64,000 nucleotides of DNA, taken from NCBI GenBank assembly GCA_947462335.1, contig OX381709.1, positions 70,424,609-70,488,608 on the forward strand, written 5' to 3'. Source of the stretch: Harmothoe impar (lineage: Eukaryota > Annelida > Polychaeta > Phyllodocida > Polynoidae). Positions 55,311-64,000 of the stretch are shown here, one piece after another. The position numbers were made by a program, and so were the translations under genes. The first letter of the stretch is position 1, and each line of letters begins with the position of its first letter. The notes beneath the pieces are model-generated. The model worked only from the letters and a program-made list of their open reading frames with translations. It was not told where the DNA came from and made no database searches.

Positions 55311-55689
55311 GTCCTAAACCTTACTGTACCCCTAGCATACCCTAGGTACACTGCAAAAGCAGCTCTTCATATATCATGCTCACACACTGGCTAAAAAGGG
55401 CTTTATTTGCAGTGAGATACAAACAAAAACTGTCTTATTTGAATCTGATTGAATGAAAAACCCATTCAATTCATTTTGGAAATAGATGGGAAGTATTATT
55501 CTCTTCAGCCATGCACCCATTTTCTTTGCGTAAAGCAATAGCAAAAGGTCCGGATGAGTTTTTCTACAATTCTTTTCGGTTTTATCGAACCTCTCACAAT
55601 ATACAGAAAAGTGGGAATAGAAGTATTATATCAAAATTGAGTTTGTATTGACAGTGTACAAGTCATAGTCAACCACTGTGAACACATCC

Positions 55690-56118
55690 TAGCTCCAGAC
55701 CCTGGCAAACCTGACACACCTGATAACCAACTGGTGACTGTGGTGCAATGTGCCTTGACCATACTCACTGTCAGATAGCGTGGGATGGCTGCTGTCACAA
55801 CCTTTTCTCAGAGTCTCCAGTGGTCCATTGTAGCCTTTTCCCCTCCCGGCTAGGACCACCTTCGTCAACACTGATATCTGCTATCTTTTTACCAGTCGCA
55901 AGTGTATTATGCTTCTACGGGCTGAAGCGGATCTGTGCAAGTCTCATGGGAGACCAGGACACCGAAGGTTCACTGCAGTCTGTCTATTGACACTTACAGA
56001 CGCGACTCCTGTCAGGACAACTCTTGGGAAAATTTGGTGCCGTGGCTCCTTCTGGGATCGCACCCAGGACCTCTCACACACAAGTCAGGCGACTTACTCA
56101 TTAGGCCACCAAATCTCC
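55690..56118 (-). mobile_element. tRNA-derived SINE-like element
   Basis: Read on the - strand it starts near 56118 with 'ggtggcctaatgagtaagtc' (A-box-like) and 'gaggtcctgggtgcgatccc' (B-box-like). It continues as a GC-richer body of about 350 bp unlike its AT-rich surroundings. It interrupts the tandem array of the 54800-56957 element. The end of the body is not sharply defined. Confidence 0.5.
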
Positions 56119-57151
56119 TTGTAGAATCATGGTGTATTCCCCCCTCAAATAGGTACCAGAACAGAAGACAACAAGGAGACACATATTCTCAAAGATCACA
56201 CAACTTACCCTTGGTATTAATATGTTATGACATAAAGTGGTTCTTAGACAATACAAATACAGTCCTTATCAAGGGATGTCAATGCACTGACTAATAAGAA
56301 CTTCATTTGCGGGGCTTAATATCCATTATAAAGAAGATAGTTAATCAGTTACTAACAAGCCCTGCTTTTGCAGCCCTGCAGAACCTCTAATAAGGTCTTA
56401 CATCTGATGGTTATTAGACAGTGAAAAAGCAGCCCTTATCAGGGCATGTTGATTCACTGCTTAATAAGGACTTATCTTGCACTGACTGATAAGGACTTAA
56501 TTTGCAGGGCTTGATATTCATAACAAAGACAATAGTTAATCAGCTATGAATAAGCCCTACTTTTGCAGCCCTGCATAACCCCAAATAAGGTCTTACATGT
56601 GATGGTTATTAGACAGTGCAAAAGCAGCCTTTATCAGGGGATGTTGATACACTGCTTAATAAGGACTAAAAATGTAGGCCTTCTTAGTTATTATGAAAAC
56701 CACCATTAATAAGCACTGTTTCTGTAGCCCTTCAGCTGTTGTAACTAACCAGAGCTGCATGGCCCCGCCTAATAAGGGAGGCATATGTAGCCCTGCATGT
56801 GCATCACTTATTAAAAGCTTAATATTCTGTTAATTATTGAGTACAAATACCATGCTAAATGTTACCAACTATTGTGTGCTGCCTGAATGGATAATACGCC
56901 CTGCAAGGTCATTAGCCACCAGAGCAGCTACTAATCAGTGGTGGCGTGCCCACTGGGTGGTGGTATTACGAGTAGGCAAGTCCATAATATTGTGCAGTGA
57001 CCAATGGCAACTGTAATACAGTGGTGACGAATTTGCAGTAATTATATAATAGGCAGGGCTGCTATAGGTGGTATTAGAGGGGTTTCCTGTCTGACTTCCT
57101 GTGCCGCAGGGGTCAGGCATAAGTGCTAAGAGGTCCTGGATTGACCCCTAA

Positions 57152-57385
57152 CCCTTTAAGAGCCGCATATACCTTTAATGTGCTATGCTATTTAACAGCA
57201 CAACACTTAGTCCTGGTGAGTCTACGTATCAGGGCTGCATTGATGCATCATACTGACTGTCCGAGTTGATGGGCTTCCAAGAGGGAGGCATGACGCCTGA
57301 ATGCAGCACTTGCAAGTACATTCACCAGGGTTTGATAAAGGGCATAATGCAATAAAATTCAGTATGCGGCCCTTAAAGGATTCCT
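57152..57385. mobile_element. Double-hairpin MITE, near-complete copy
   Basis: The terminal repeats 'aaccctttaagagccgcata' and 'tatgcggcccttaaaggatt' are inverted. Two weakened hairpins lie between them, with the spacer 'ccgagttgatgggcttccaa'. Confidence 0.8.
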
Positions 57386-57729
57386 CCTATAGCCTTAGAG
57401 CAGGGGACAAAGGCCACAGAAGACTACTATAATCCAATGGTGAATTACTCTACAATCGGAACTAAGGTTTCTTGGTAGACTGACAATAATCTTGTTATTG
57501 CCAATTACGATTTCTACTGCTGATTGATTGGTAAGGGTAATAAGACAGTATGAATGACGTCATGGACGTGGGGAACTTTTCAGACCTTTACATCCTGACG
57601 CTAAAAACAAGCACTCCATGGTCGGGTGCTATCTTGTGGCCGCTCACCATGTACACATCCCGTATCTGCGGATTATGGCATTCTTCCTGATCATTCCCAC
57701 CCCGGCTTCCGGCACGGGAATCAGATTCT

Positions 57730-57970
57730 AACCCTCTAAGGGCCACATACTGCTTTAATCTTTTTGATGCATGATTGCAATCCCGGATGTCTACTCGCGA
57801 GCACGGCATTCATGAATCATGCCAACCCCCCGGAGTGTACCAATCCCGTGTGGTCGTCATGATGCATGAATGCAACCCTTGGGATTAGACCCGCTATGGC
57901 TGCATTCACGCATCATGACGATAGGGGTATAATACATTAAAGCACTATGAGGTTGTTAAAGGGTTTGTAA
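57730..57970. mobile_element. Double-hairpin MITE, near-complete copy
   Basis: 'aaccctctaagggccacata' and 'ctatgaggttgttaaagggt' are the inverted ends. Hairpins lie at about 57762-57825 and 57860-57925 with the spacer 'cggagtgtaccaatcccgtg'. Confidence 0.8.
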
Positions 57971-58064
57971 TGAGTAGTGTAGCTCGGTAAACCCCGTCCT
58001 TATCAGGGGTCTGATTAGGGCTCCCACACACACAAACTGATATAGGCTGCCACCCACACGTCAC

Positions 58065-58145
58065 ACATTTTGACGTCACACATGTCGTGACGTCACACAT
58101 GTCGTGACGTCACACATGTCGTGACAACATACGTGTCGTGACCTC
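58065..58145. promoter_or_regulatory. CRE-like tandem array (TGACGTCA x3)
   Basis: A 17-bp unit TGACGTCACACATGTCG is repeated. Perfect CREB/ATF palindromes lie at 58071, 58088 and 58105, followed by two decayed units. Another single TGACGTCA lies at 57555. The array may bind bZIP factors; it could also be a neutral minisatellite. Confidence 0.55.
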
Positions 58146-58172
58146 ACTTGAACACCAGTAACAACACACCCG

Positions 58173-58299
58173 GCGAACAAAAATACGTTATTTTACATCA
58201 AAATAACGTTTTTAACGTTATAATTATAATGTTTCGCCATAATGAGGAGCCACAGAGAAACTTCATATACCGTTGTATAACGTTTTTTGTACTGGGCAT
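58173..58299. mobile_element. AACGTT-rich MITE, copy 3
   Basis: Shares 'cgttattttacatcaaaata', 'acgtttttaacgtta', 'gaggagccacagagaaac' and the end 'ataacgttttttgtactggg' with copies 1 and 2. Confidence 0.75.
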
Positions 58300-59353
58300 A
58301 GAAAATATAATTGTGAATATCTGTAGGAACCCGGTCTCTGGGCTGCACAGTGGGTGGGTGCCACGGGTTGGTGGGCGTTTTTCCTGTTTCTGCTGTAGCT
58401 GTACATTTTATTGTAGGCGAACAGTAGATTCTACTGTAAAGTTGCAGTAGGCACTGTAAAACTACAGTACGTTTTATTGTTCTAAAAAGTTACTCATGTC
58501 TGTTTCTTAACTAGCTTTCGTAATTTGGTTTAGCACTGCTCTGATAAGATGACCTGGATATGACAGTGAGATAGCAAGGGCTTTATTAGTGCCTTCAATA
58601 CCCATACTAATAAATTAGCTGAGGACGAGGGGGATATAAGGCTTCGCCTACTCAGCTGCGGTCGGTCTTAATTTACAATGAATTTGCTAGATACACTATA
58701 AGTTGCTAAGTAATACTGATTTGCTGCTGCCCCGTGCCACCTTCCAAGTAAGCCGTCTCAGCATGTGTCCAATATACAGACACAGTGTTAATACTGTGTA
58801 CATATAATTATGGAGGTCTCAATACACGGCAGATGTTCATGGGAAGGTAGAAAAGTAATGGGTTATTGCCGTATGCACGTAGTGTTTTAGCCATCACTTA
58901 ACGTTTAAGATGGTATAGGGGTCCAATTTACAAATCATTACCTATATTTCACTGCCATATACATGTAGCTATACACAATAGAGGGTTGGTATATCCGATT
59001 TTTTTTCAAATTCTAAATTTTAGTTAAATTTCAATACACTGTAAAAGTATAATATTTAGATGATAGAGGTCAATTAAATGTCATCAATGGGTGTTCATAG
59101 GTCGCAAAGGGATCCAATGTACCCAGACTATGGGCTTTTATAGTGTATTTTCAATGGGGGGATAAAAGCGTGCACGCTTTTATTCCAATATGACCATATA
59201 TTGGGCAATAACATCTAATTAGAGCCAAATTGGAGGGAATTAGAAGGAATGGAACAGATAGGAAGTCAAATACATTGTTTGGGAACATTCTGACTCATTT
59301 TTAGGGAAATCTAATTTTATTTATTTAAAAACATATTACATGAATATTGTATA
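58300..59353. other. No gene recognised
   Basis: Contains a short CACTGTAAA / TACAGTA palindromic patch (58420-58480). Otherwise non-coding. Confidence 0.45.
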
Positions 59354-59455
59354 TATATAGAGAGATATAGATATATATATATATAGAGAGAGAGATAGAT
59401 AGAGATAGATATAGATATATAGATATAGATAGATAGATAGATATAGATATATAAT
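59354..59455. repeat. Mixed (AT)/(GATA)/(GA) microsatellite
   Basis: Alternating 'atatat', 'gagaga' and 'gatagata' runs. Confidence 0.95.
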
Positions 59456-59487
59456 ATGTTGTTCCAGTGACATGAAAATACACTTAC

Positions 59488-59786
59488 CAGTCCGAAACAC
59501 TTGCATGATAGTTCTTCTAAAAAACCAATAGCATGCGGCTCAGTTGCATACTAATGTTCTGTCTATGGCAGTATCCGTTCCAGGCTGTGTAGTTGATAAG
59601 GTATCCCTTTAGTCTAGGCAGTGGCTTGTCCCGGCCGGTCTGCTGTATACAGGTATATAGCCCAGTAGCTGAGTGGCTCACAGAGGTAATGATAGGATGC
59701 CGCAGTGCTAAGTGTGCAGTTAGTGGCAGCTGGTGGGACGGTTCTGACACGTCATGGGCCTGGCCTCCACCTTTATAGTGGCACAG
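59488..59786. promoter_or_regulatory. Possible divergent promoter / first-exon region
   Basis: A GC-richer 300 bp is bounded by two outward-facing consensus donors: CTG|GTAAGTG on the - strand (exon end 59488) and CAG|GTAAGTG on the + strand (exon end 59786). No intronic acceptors for these are obvious inside the segment. The - strand donor could join, as a 5' UTR exon, to the C2CD4-like acceptor at 54533. The + strand candidate exon is open in one frame (DAAVLSVQLVAAGGTVLTRH and onward) to its donor. Functional roles are inferred. Confidence 0.3.
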
Positions 59787-59820
59787 GTAAGTGGTGGGCC
59801 GGATGCCGCCTCATGGCATC

Positions 59821-59830
59821 ATGCACCTGC

Positions 59831-59867
<37 letters not shown>

Positions 59868-59925
59868 AGCGGTGCTGCAGCTATTGGGCCCAGAGCTGCC
59901 ACCACACGACACCCACCTACACTAA
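59821..59925 (+). CDS. Short ORF with (CTG)11 encoding a poly-Leu leader-like peptide
   Basis: ATG at 59821 opens 34 codons: MHLR, twelve leucines, AVLQLLGPELPPHDTHLH, then TAA. The composition is that of a signal peptide, but the frame stops without a mature protein. A donor (gtaagt, 59945) lies only after the stop. It may be an upstream ORF, a broken first exon, or just a CTG trinucleotide repeat in a non-coding region. Confidence 0.25.
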
Positions 59926-61458
59926 TGGTGTAGCTCTAATTGTAAGTTACCATGGCAAATATGGTGATGATACATATTACATTGAACTGTGGGACGTGAC
60001 CTGAAGTATGACTGTTGGTACATGTATAAGGTCAAGCAGTTTCCACTGGCATACAGAAGTATGTCTATGCCCTTTTCGTTAACAGAAGTACACTCATTTA
60101 GACCCCATTTGGACTGTTATAGGGAATCAGATGTAAATCCCGACGTGGCTTGGACCGGGCTAATCAAACTGACGTTTCGGTCATTGGTTTCTGGTCAGTC
60201 AAACCCCAACTAGGCCGCCAGATATGGATTCAGCTCGGTTTCAAAGTAGGCTGAGATTGGGCTCAAGATGGTTTGCCCAATTTGGCCACATTACGACACC
60301 TGGAATAGTCTGTGGAACTGGTACCATTGTATTCAACAATGAATTCAATAATCACTACTCTTTCCGGAATTAGGCCTAATGAATAACAAAATCCCAGATG
60401 TGTCCATAGTTGAAGCCACTTTTAGATATTCCTTTTTATATACCCATAATTATTGGATCATAATTATTGGATATTCAACCCTAGGTGCTCCAAATCAATC
60501 CACTTAACGCACAATCTTATCATAGACAAGTACATGTACATGCATTTAATTCAGTGATAAATTGGCCTTGAAGGCGATAATCATGTATCAAGAAACTTTA
60601 ATGCTGTAGTGGGAACCCTCAATATAATATAATTATAGGAGGGTCATCTATAGTGTCACAGGTTAGAACCTCCAGGTTAGTTTGCCCTGTCCAAACATAC
60701 TTTCAACCCCAAAATGGGCAGCCAACTTTGAAATGGATACAGGACAGCAGAACATACATGTGCGTACAAACCTGCCTCCGCATTGATCGCAGATACATGA
60801 TAAAAGACATGCACAGTGCAAATTAAATTACCTAGATGTATGTTGTGACCTGCAATTAATACTCATAGTGTACAAATATATATATACTCTGATGATACAG
60901 TAGTATGTTTTTTAGTTCTTAAAAGAATTAACATAAATGGACCTGTAGATTAATGCAGCCGGAGGGGGGGGGGGGGCACCCAATCAAGGTAGTGGAGTAG
61001 GCTACCCACTCAAGGGGAAATATATCACAGCCAAAAATAATTATCTCATATCAAGAAAACAACTGGCGGACAAACCACTTTATTTTAATAATCTTATTTT
61101 CTTGAAATGGGATACTATTTTTGGCTGCGTAGGCCTATACATAGAGGCGGCAGCAGACAATTAGGCCCTTCCAAATCGCCTATAACATGGCAACTTTGCT
61201 GGCCGTAGTATACCCATCTAGATGTACAACAGTGACTGGCTAGACACTAGTAGCTAAGAACATCACTGATTGGTCAAAGCTGCCCATCACCGACTCTCAT
61301 CCAATCAGAGAGCAGCTCTTTATTTGGTTTATTGGATAGACCATAGCAGGTCGTGTTATAGCGATATTTCGAGTAGCTCCATGTGCGCTACCATATTACT
61401 TCTGTCCATGGAATATCCCGCGAGATTTAGACTGGTACCATACTCTCACAGACCATAG
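59926..61458. other. No gene; decayed repeat fragments
   Basis: Words resembling the 9783-10329 element ('gattcagctcggtttcaaag', 'ttgggctcaagatgg') occur at about 60210-60285 and 60715. A short TIR element with ends 'cacagccaaaaata' / 'tatttttggctgcg' spans about 61027-61127. A G run lies at 60963. Confidence 0.5.
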
Positions 61459-61680
61459 TTGCCAGGAACAAGCTACGTTCCGAGAGCAGAGCCAATATCT
61501 TACAATAACTGCAATGCCAGCATGCATGTGCTATTCACGGGAACAGGTCCGCTCCCGTTTCCTCGTTATAACTACAGAAAGTGCCTTCTCCACAGGGCAG
61601 TACACCTCTGGAACAACCTAGCCCTTGCTTATCGACTTGAGCAATGTAGGGACAGGTTCCAGACACTGGTCCTACACTGA
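61459..61680 (+). pseudogene. Non-LTR reverse transcriptase C-terminal remnant
   Basis: The frame ends with RKCLLHRAVHLWNNLALAYR, LEQCRDRFQTLVLH. The 'A..LWNxLP..lR....xFkxxL' pattern is typical of the tail downstream of the RT domain in CR1/L2/Jockey-like LINEs. No upstream RT motifs (including YxDD) are found in the preceding sequence, so this is a 5'-truncated or decayed copy. Confidence 0.4.
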
Positions 61681-62351
61681 TATTCCTAGGCTCCCTATAC
61701 GCCCAACCTCTCAGTCACTATAGTGCCTAACCTAGTTAGTCATTTTTTGGCTCCCTATACGCCCAACCTAGGTCAGTTATTATTGTTAGGTTGGTCAGTA
61801 CTGACCAACCCACCTTAGTCTTTTTATTTCCAGGGGGAGCCACTGAGTGGTCATGACAGGTGGCCCCAACTAGTGGTATACAAATACAACACACCAATGA
61901 TGAGCCTAGGTTAGCCCTTACTGACTGACCCCTCGGTCATTTTTGAATATAACTTTGCCATTATGACTAACACTCATATGACCAACCTAGGATAGTCTGT
62001 ACTGACTAACCTTTTCAATCTATGGACCTCACCCAGAGGCCACCTTTCTCTAGATGTTGCAGTCATACAGGGGGCATACTAGTTCCAGAGTTCCACTCAT
62101 TGGTAAATCATGCTTTTTGTATAACCTGGTTTAACCAAGGGTGGGTATTTCAACAGACCAGTCCCAGTTGAGCGCGTTATGCATCCCCGAGGGGGTTGTC
62201 TCATGAATTGGTAGTTAAAAATGTCATTATACAAATATCCACAGTATTCCAGTGCTAGCAGTTTGCTTTTAAATTAGTGTGGCTATTGGACACTTTACGT
62301 CACATGGAGCCAAGCATATTACATCTATTACTTGTTGCACTCAAAGTCTTG
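61681..62351. other. No gene recognised
   Basis: Contains repeated words 'ggctccctatacgcccaacct' truncated to two occurrences (about 61689 and 61749) and several 'cctaggttag/ctgactgacc' motifs, likely the 3' tail repeats of an old element. Confidence 0.4.
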
Positions 62352-62580
62352 CTTTAAAGTGTGAAGTTACAATCCAGTAACATACTAAGATATTCATATT
62401 GCTTAGAGTGCTCCAGAATGGAGTTTTCCATTGTGCTCTTAATATAGGGTAACGCAGTGTCATCTGACTTTTCAAAGACCACTACCTTTGTTTTGTTGGT
62501 ATTTATACAAAAGCCACTTTTGCTAAACCAGTTGTAAGTATTAGTGGCATCGGTCTGGGGAATAGTCTTAGACGTTTGGA
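62352..62580 (-). pseudogene. Non-LTR reverse transcriptase fragment
   Basis: On the - strand the frame reads DATNTYNWFSKSGFCINTNK, TKVVVFEK ... LEHSKQYEYLSMLLD. The pattern 'D...i..W....gl.lN..KTk.mvF ... yeYLg..ld' is the segment just after the catalytic YxDD box of LINE reverse transcriptases (CR1/L2/RTE type). It ends at a TAA after about 70 codons; the catalytic box is not present. A short, decayed fragment, in opposite orientation to 61459-61680. Confidence 0.6.
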
Positions 62581-64000
62581 GGGTCTTATGCTTGCTATGG
62601 TTTGATAAATGCCGTTATTATAACAATATATTTAAAAGCATGATTCAATTATCTATTTAAATCTTTTGTCGTGGAGATATTGTCTTTTTTTTTATACCCA
62701 CCTCTCTCATTAAAACCAAGATGCCTTCAGACCACAGAAATACTTGCCAATACATTTTGTAATATCCACTCTAATGAGACGACATAACCCGATCTAGCAG
62801 AGGATCATTGCCACAGTGACTAGTTTTTGAGGAGTCATTATCGCACACTTAACTCCTCAGACTTTGGCCCTCACGTGTTTTTCTGGAAGCAATACCTTGA
62901 CGACTTGACAATGCAAAATGCACGTTTCAAGTTCAGTTATCGCCTAAATCCAGGACAGCATGAATCAGGCCATTGTCCGCTAATGGCATTGACCTAACAA
63001 CATTGGCAAGTGGAAGGTGTGCTAATTGAACAGGTATCACTGTAAAAAGTTGTTGTTCGTGAACAGCAAAATTTGCTGTAAGTGTACAGTACTTTAGCTG
63101 TGAATAATAATACAGCAAATTCTACTGTACATGTCCAATTCTGTTACTGTAGATGCAGATTACGGTAGTGACTTGTAGATCTACAGTACTTTTCCCTGTA
63201 ATATGTACACGAGAGGTCGTGGGATCGATCCTAGGTCTAGCCACCTCTCATTAGGGATGATTAAAAATATCACCAGCACTGGGAGGTGAACCCATGATTT
63301 ACAATCAATTTTGCTGTACAGTAACAGAAAATTCTGCTGTCCCTATACAGTACATAGTGCTGTAAATATACAAAAGCTCACTTTCTGTAGGTCTACAGCG
63401 CAATCTACTGGAGCCAAAGTTGCCCTCAGTATTTGGTGTACAGGAACACTACTTACTTCTAACAGTGATATTGTGACCAGAGTGGAAGCAACCGATTGTG
63501 CTTAAAGGTACTTAAACAGTTTAACTTATTGTAGATCGACCGACTATTTTTCTTAATAACTTGTAGGAATATTAGCCTGATGCTTGAGGAACACAAAGAA
63601 AGGAACAAATTCCTATGTCACGGTATTTATTTGCCTTTTGGAGGATATTCTAATTTGGGTTCATTACATATAGGCTGTTGCAAGAAAACCCTATTTTTCT
63701 ACATCTTTCCACATAGAAAAAAATCCTCCAACGATTTTTCTATGAAAATGCAGATATGCATTTATATGATCATTAGAAACATGTTGAAAACAAGAAAATA
63801 GGGGTCACAGACAAAATGAAATTGTCCTGAATTAATCAAAATAAATTGTGATATATTGCCTGTTTGAGCCTATGGGCATGGCAAATAAGAAATGGAGTGA
63901 TCAGGATGAGCAGAATGCCTAGTTGTGGTACTTGAATGTCAGATAAAGGACGATCATGACGTATAAGTAGGGGAAATCTGCAAATATCATGGTTTTAGGT
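62581..64000. other. No gene; TACAGTA-rich repeat patch
   Basis: At 63038-63420 short palindromic words ('cactgtaaaaagtt', 'tgtacagta', 'gatctacagta') recur, related to the CACTGTAAA-ended element 39898-40065. A tRNA-like B-box 'ggtcgtgggatcgatcc' at about 63213 may be a SINE scrap. The rest is AT-rich and unassigned. Confidence 0.45.

Larger units (their letters stand above)
54800..56957. mobile_element. 2.16-kb TIR element with internal tandem repeats
   Basis: 'cccagtgggca' (54800) and 'tgcccactggg' (56947-56957) are the same termini as MITE 48553-48666. Inside, units of about 172-195 bp recur at 56288-56460 and 56483-56654, with decayed copies on either side. They carry 'taataaggtcttaca', 'gatggttattagacagtg' and 'gcagccctgca'. 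A different 'cttattaagc.cttcaaagca' repeat lies at 54815-55110. No transposase was found, so it is non-autonomous. SINE-like sequences sit within it. Confidence 0.7.

Overview
The window is animal nuclear DNA. It is intron-bearing and AT-rich, with small GC-rich coding islands in a dense field of short inverted-repeat elements and AT/GATA microsatellites. The two host genes belong to metazoan families (an olfactomedin-domain protein and a C2CD4-like tandem-C2 protein). Together with a Ngaro-type retrotransposon and abundant CACTGTAAA- and CCCAGTGGGCA-ended MITEs, they suggest an invertebrate, most plausibly a marine deuterostome such as a lancelet or hemichordate. That placement is inference. 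There is no bacterial-style operon, rRNA gene or CRISPR array.

Layout. Positions 1-17 kb are almost entirely repeats: an inverted pair of a dispersed repeat at about 11-375 and 13722-14097, a 0.5-kb direct repeat at 5190-5745 and 6825-7277, and several foldback elements. From 17.2 to 21.9 kb lies the 3' part of an olfactomedin-domain gene on the + strand: a 57-nt Pro/Thr linker exon, a decayed copy of the start of the last exon, and the intact last exon. From 23.8 to 25.8 kb is a cluster of a double-hairpin MITE that has at least 13 full or partial copies in the window. Positions 27695-32508 hold a complete, apparently young Ngaro-type tyrosine-recombinase retrotransposon on the - strand. It carries split direct repeats A1 / B1-A2-B2, gag, RT-RNase H and YR, and is inserted in an (AT)n microsatellite. 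Its gag and RT-RNase H frames are separated only by an in-frame UGA CUA stop followed by a 6-bp hairpin, which points to translational readthrough.

From 33.5 to 49.4 kb the window is repeat-rich again: larger TIR elements, minisatellites, a possible family-B DNA polymerase remnant at 43.3-43.5 kb and two unassigned candidate coding segments. From 49686 to 54533 the - strand carries three exons of a C2CD4-family gene. Unlike the vertebrate C2CD4 proteins known to me, which have one C2 domain, the spliced product continues into a second, synaptotagmin-like C2 domain. Its stop codon lies inside a roughly 19-20-bp minisatellite. Upstream are a 2.16-kb TIR element containing internal tandem repeats and tRNA-derived SINE-like sequence, a CRE-like tandem array near 58.1 kb, and a short segment at 59.5-59.8 kb bounded by two outward-facing splice donors that could be a divergent promoter with first exons. 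The last 3 kb contain two non-LTR reverse-transcriptase remnants.

The most interesting items are the tandem-C2 C2CD4-like gene, the Ngaro element (readthrough signal and microsatellite target), and the double-hairpin MITE family with a nested insertion next to a splice donor.
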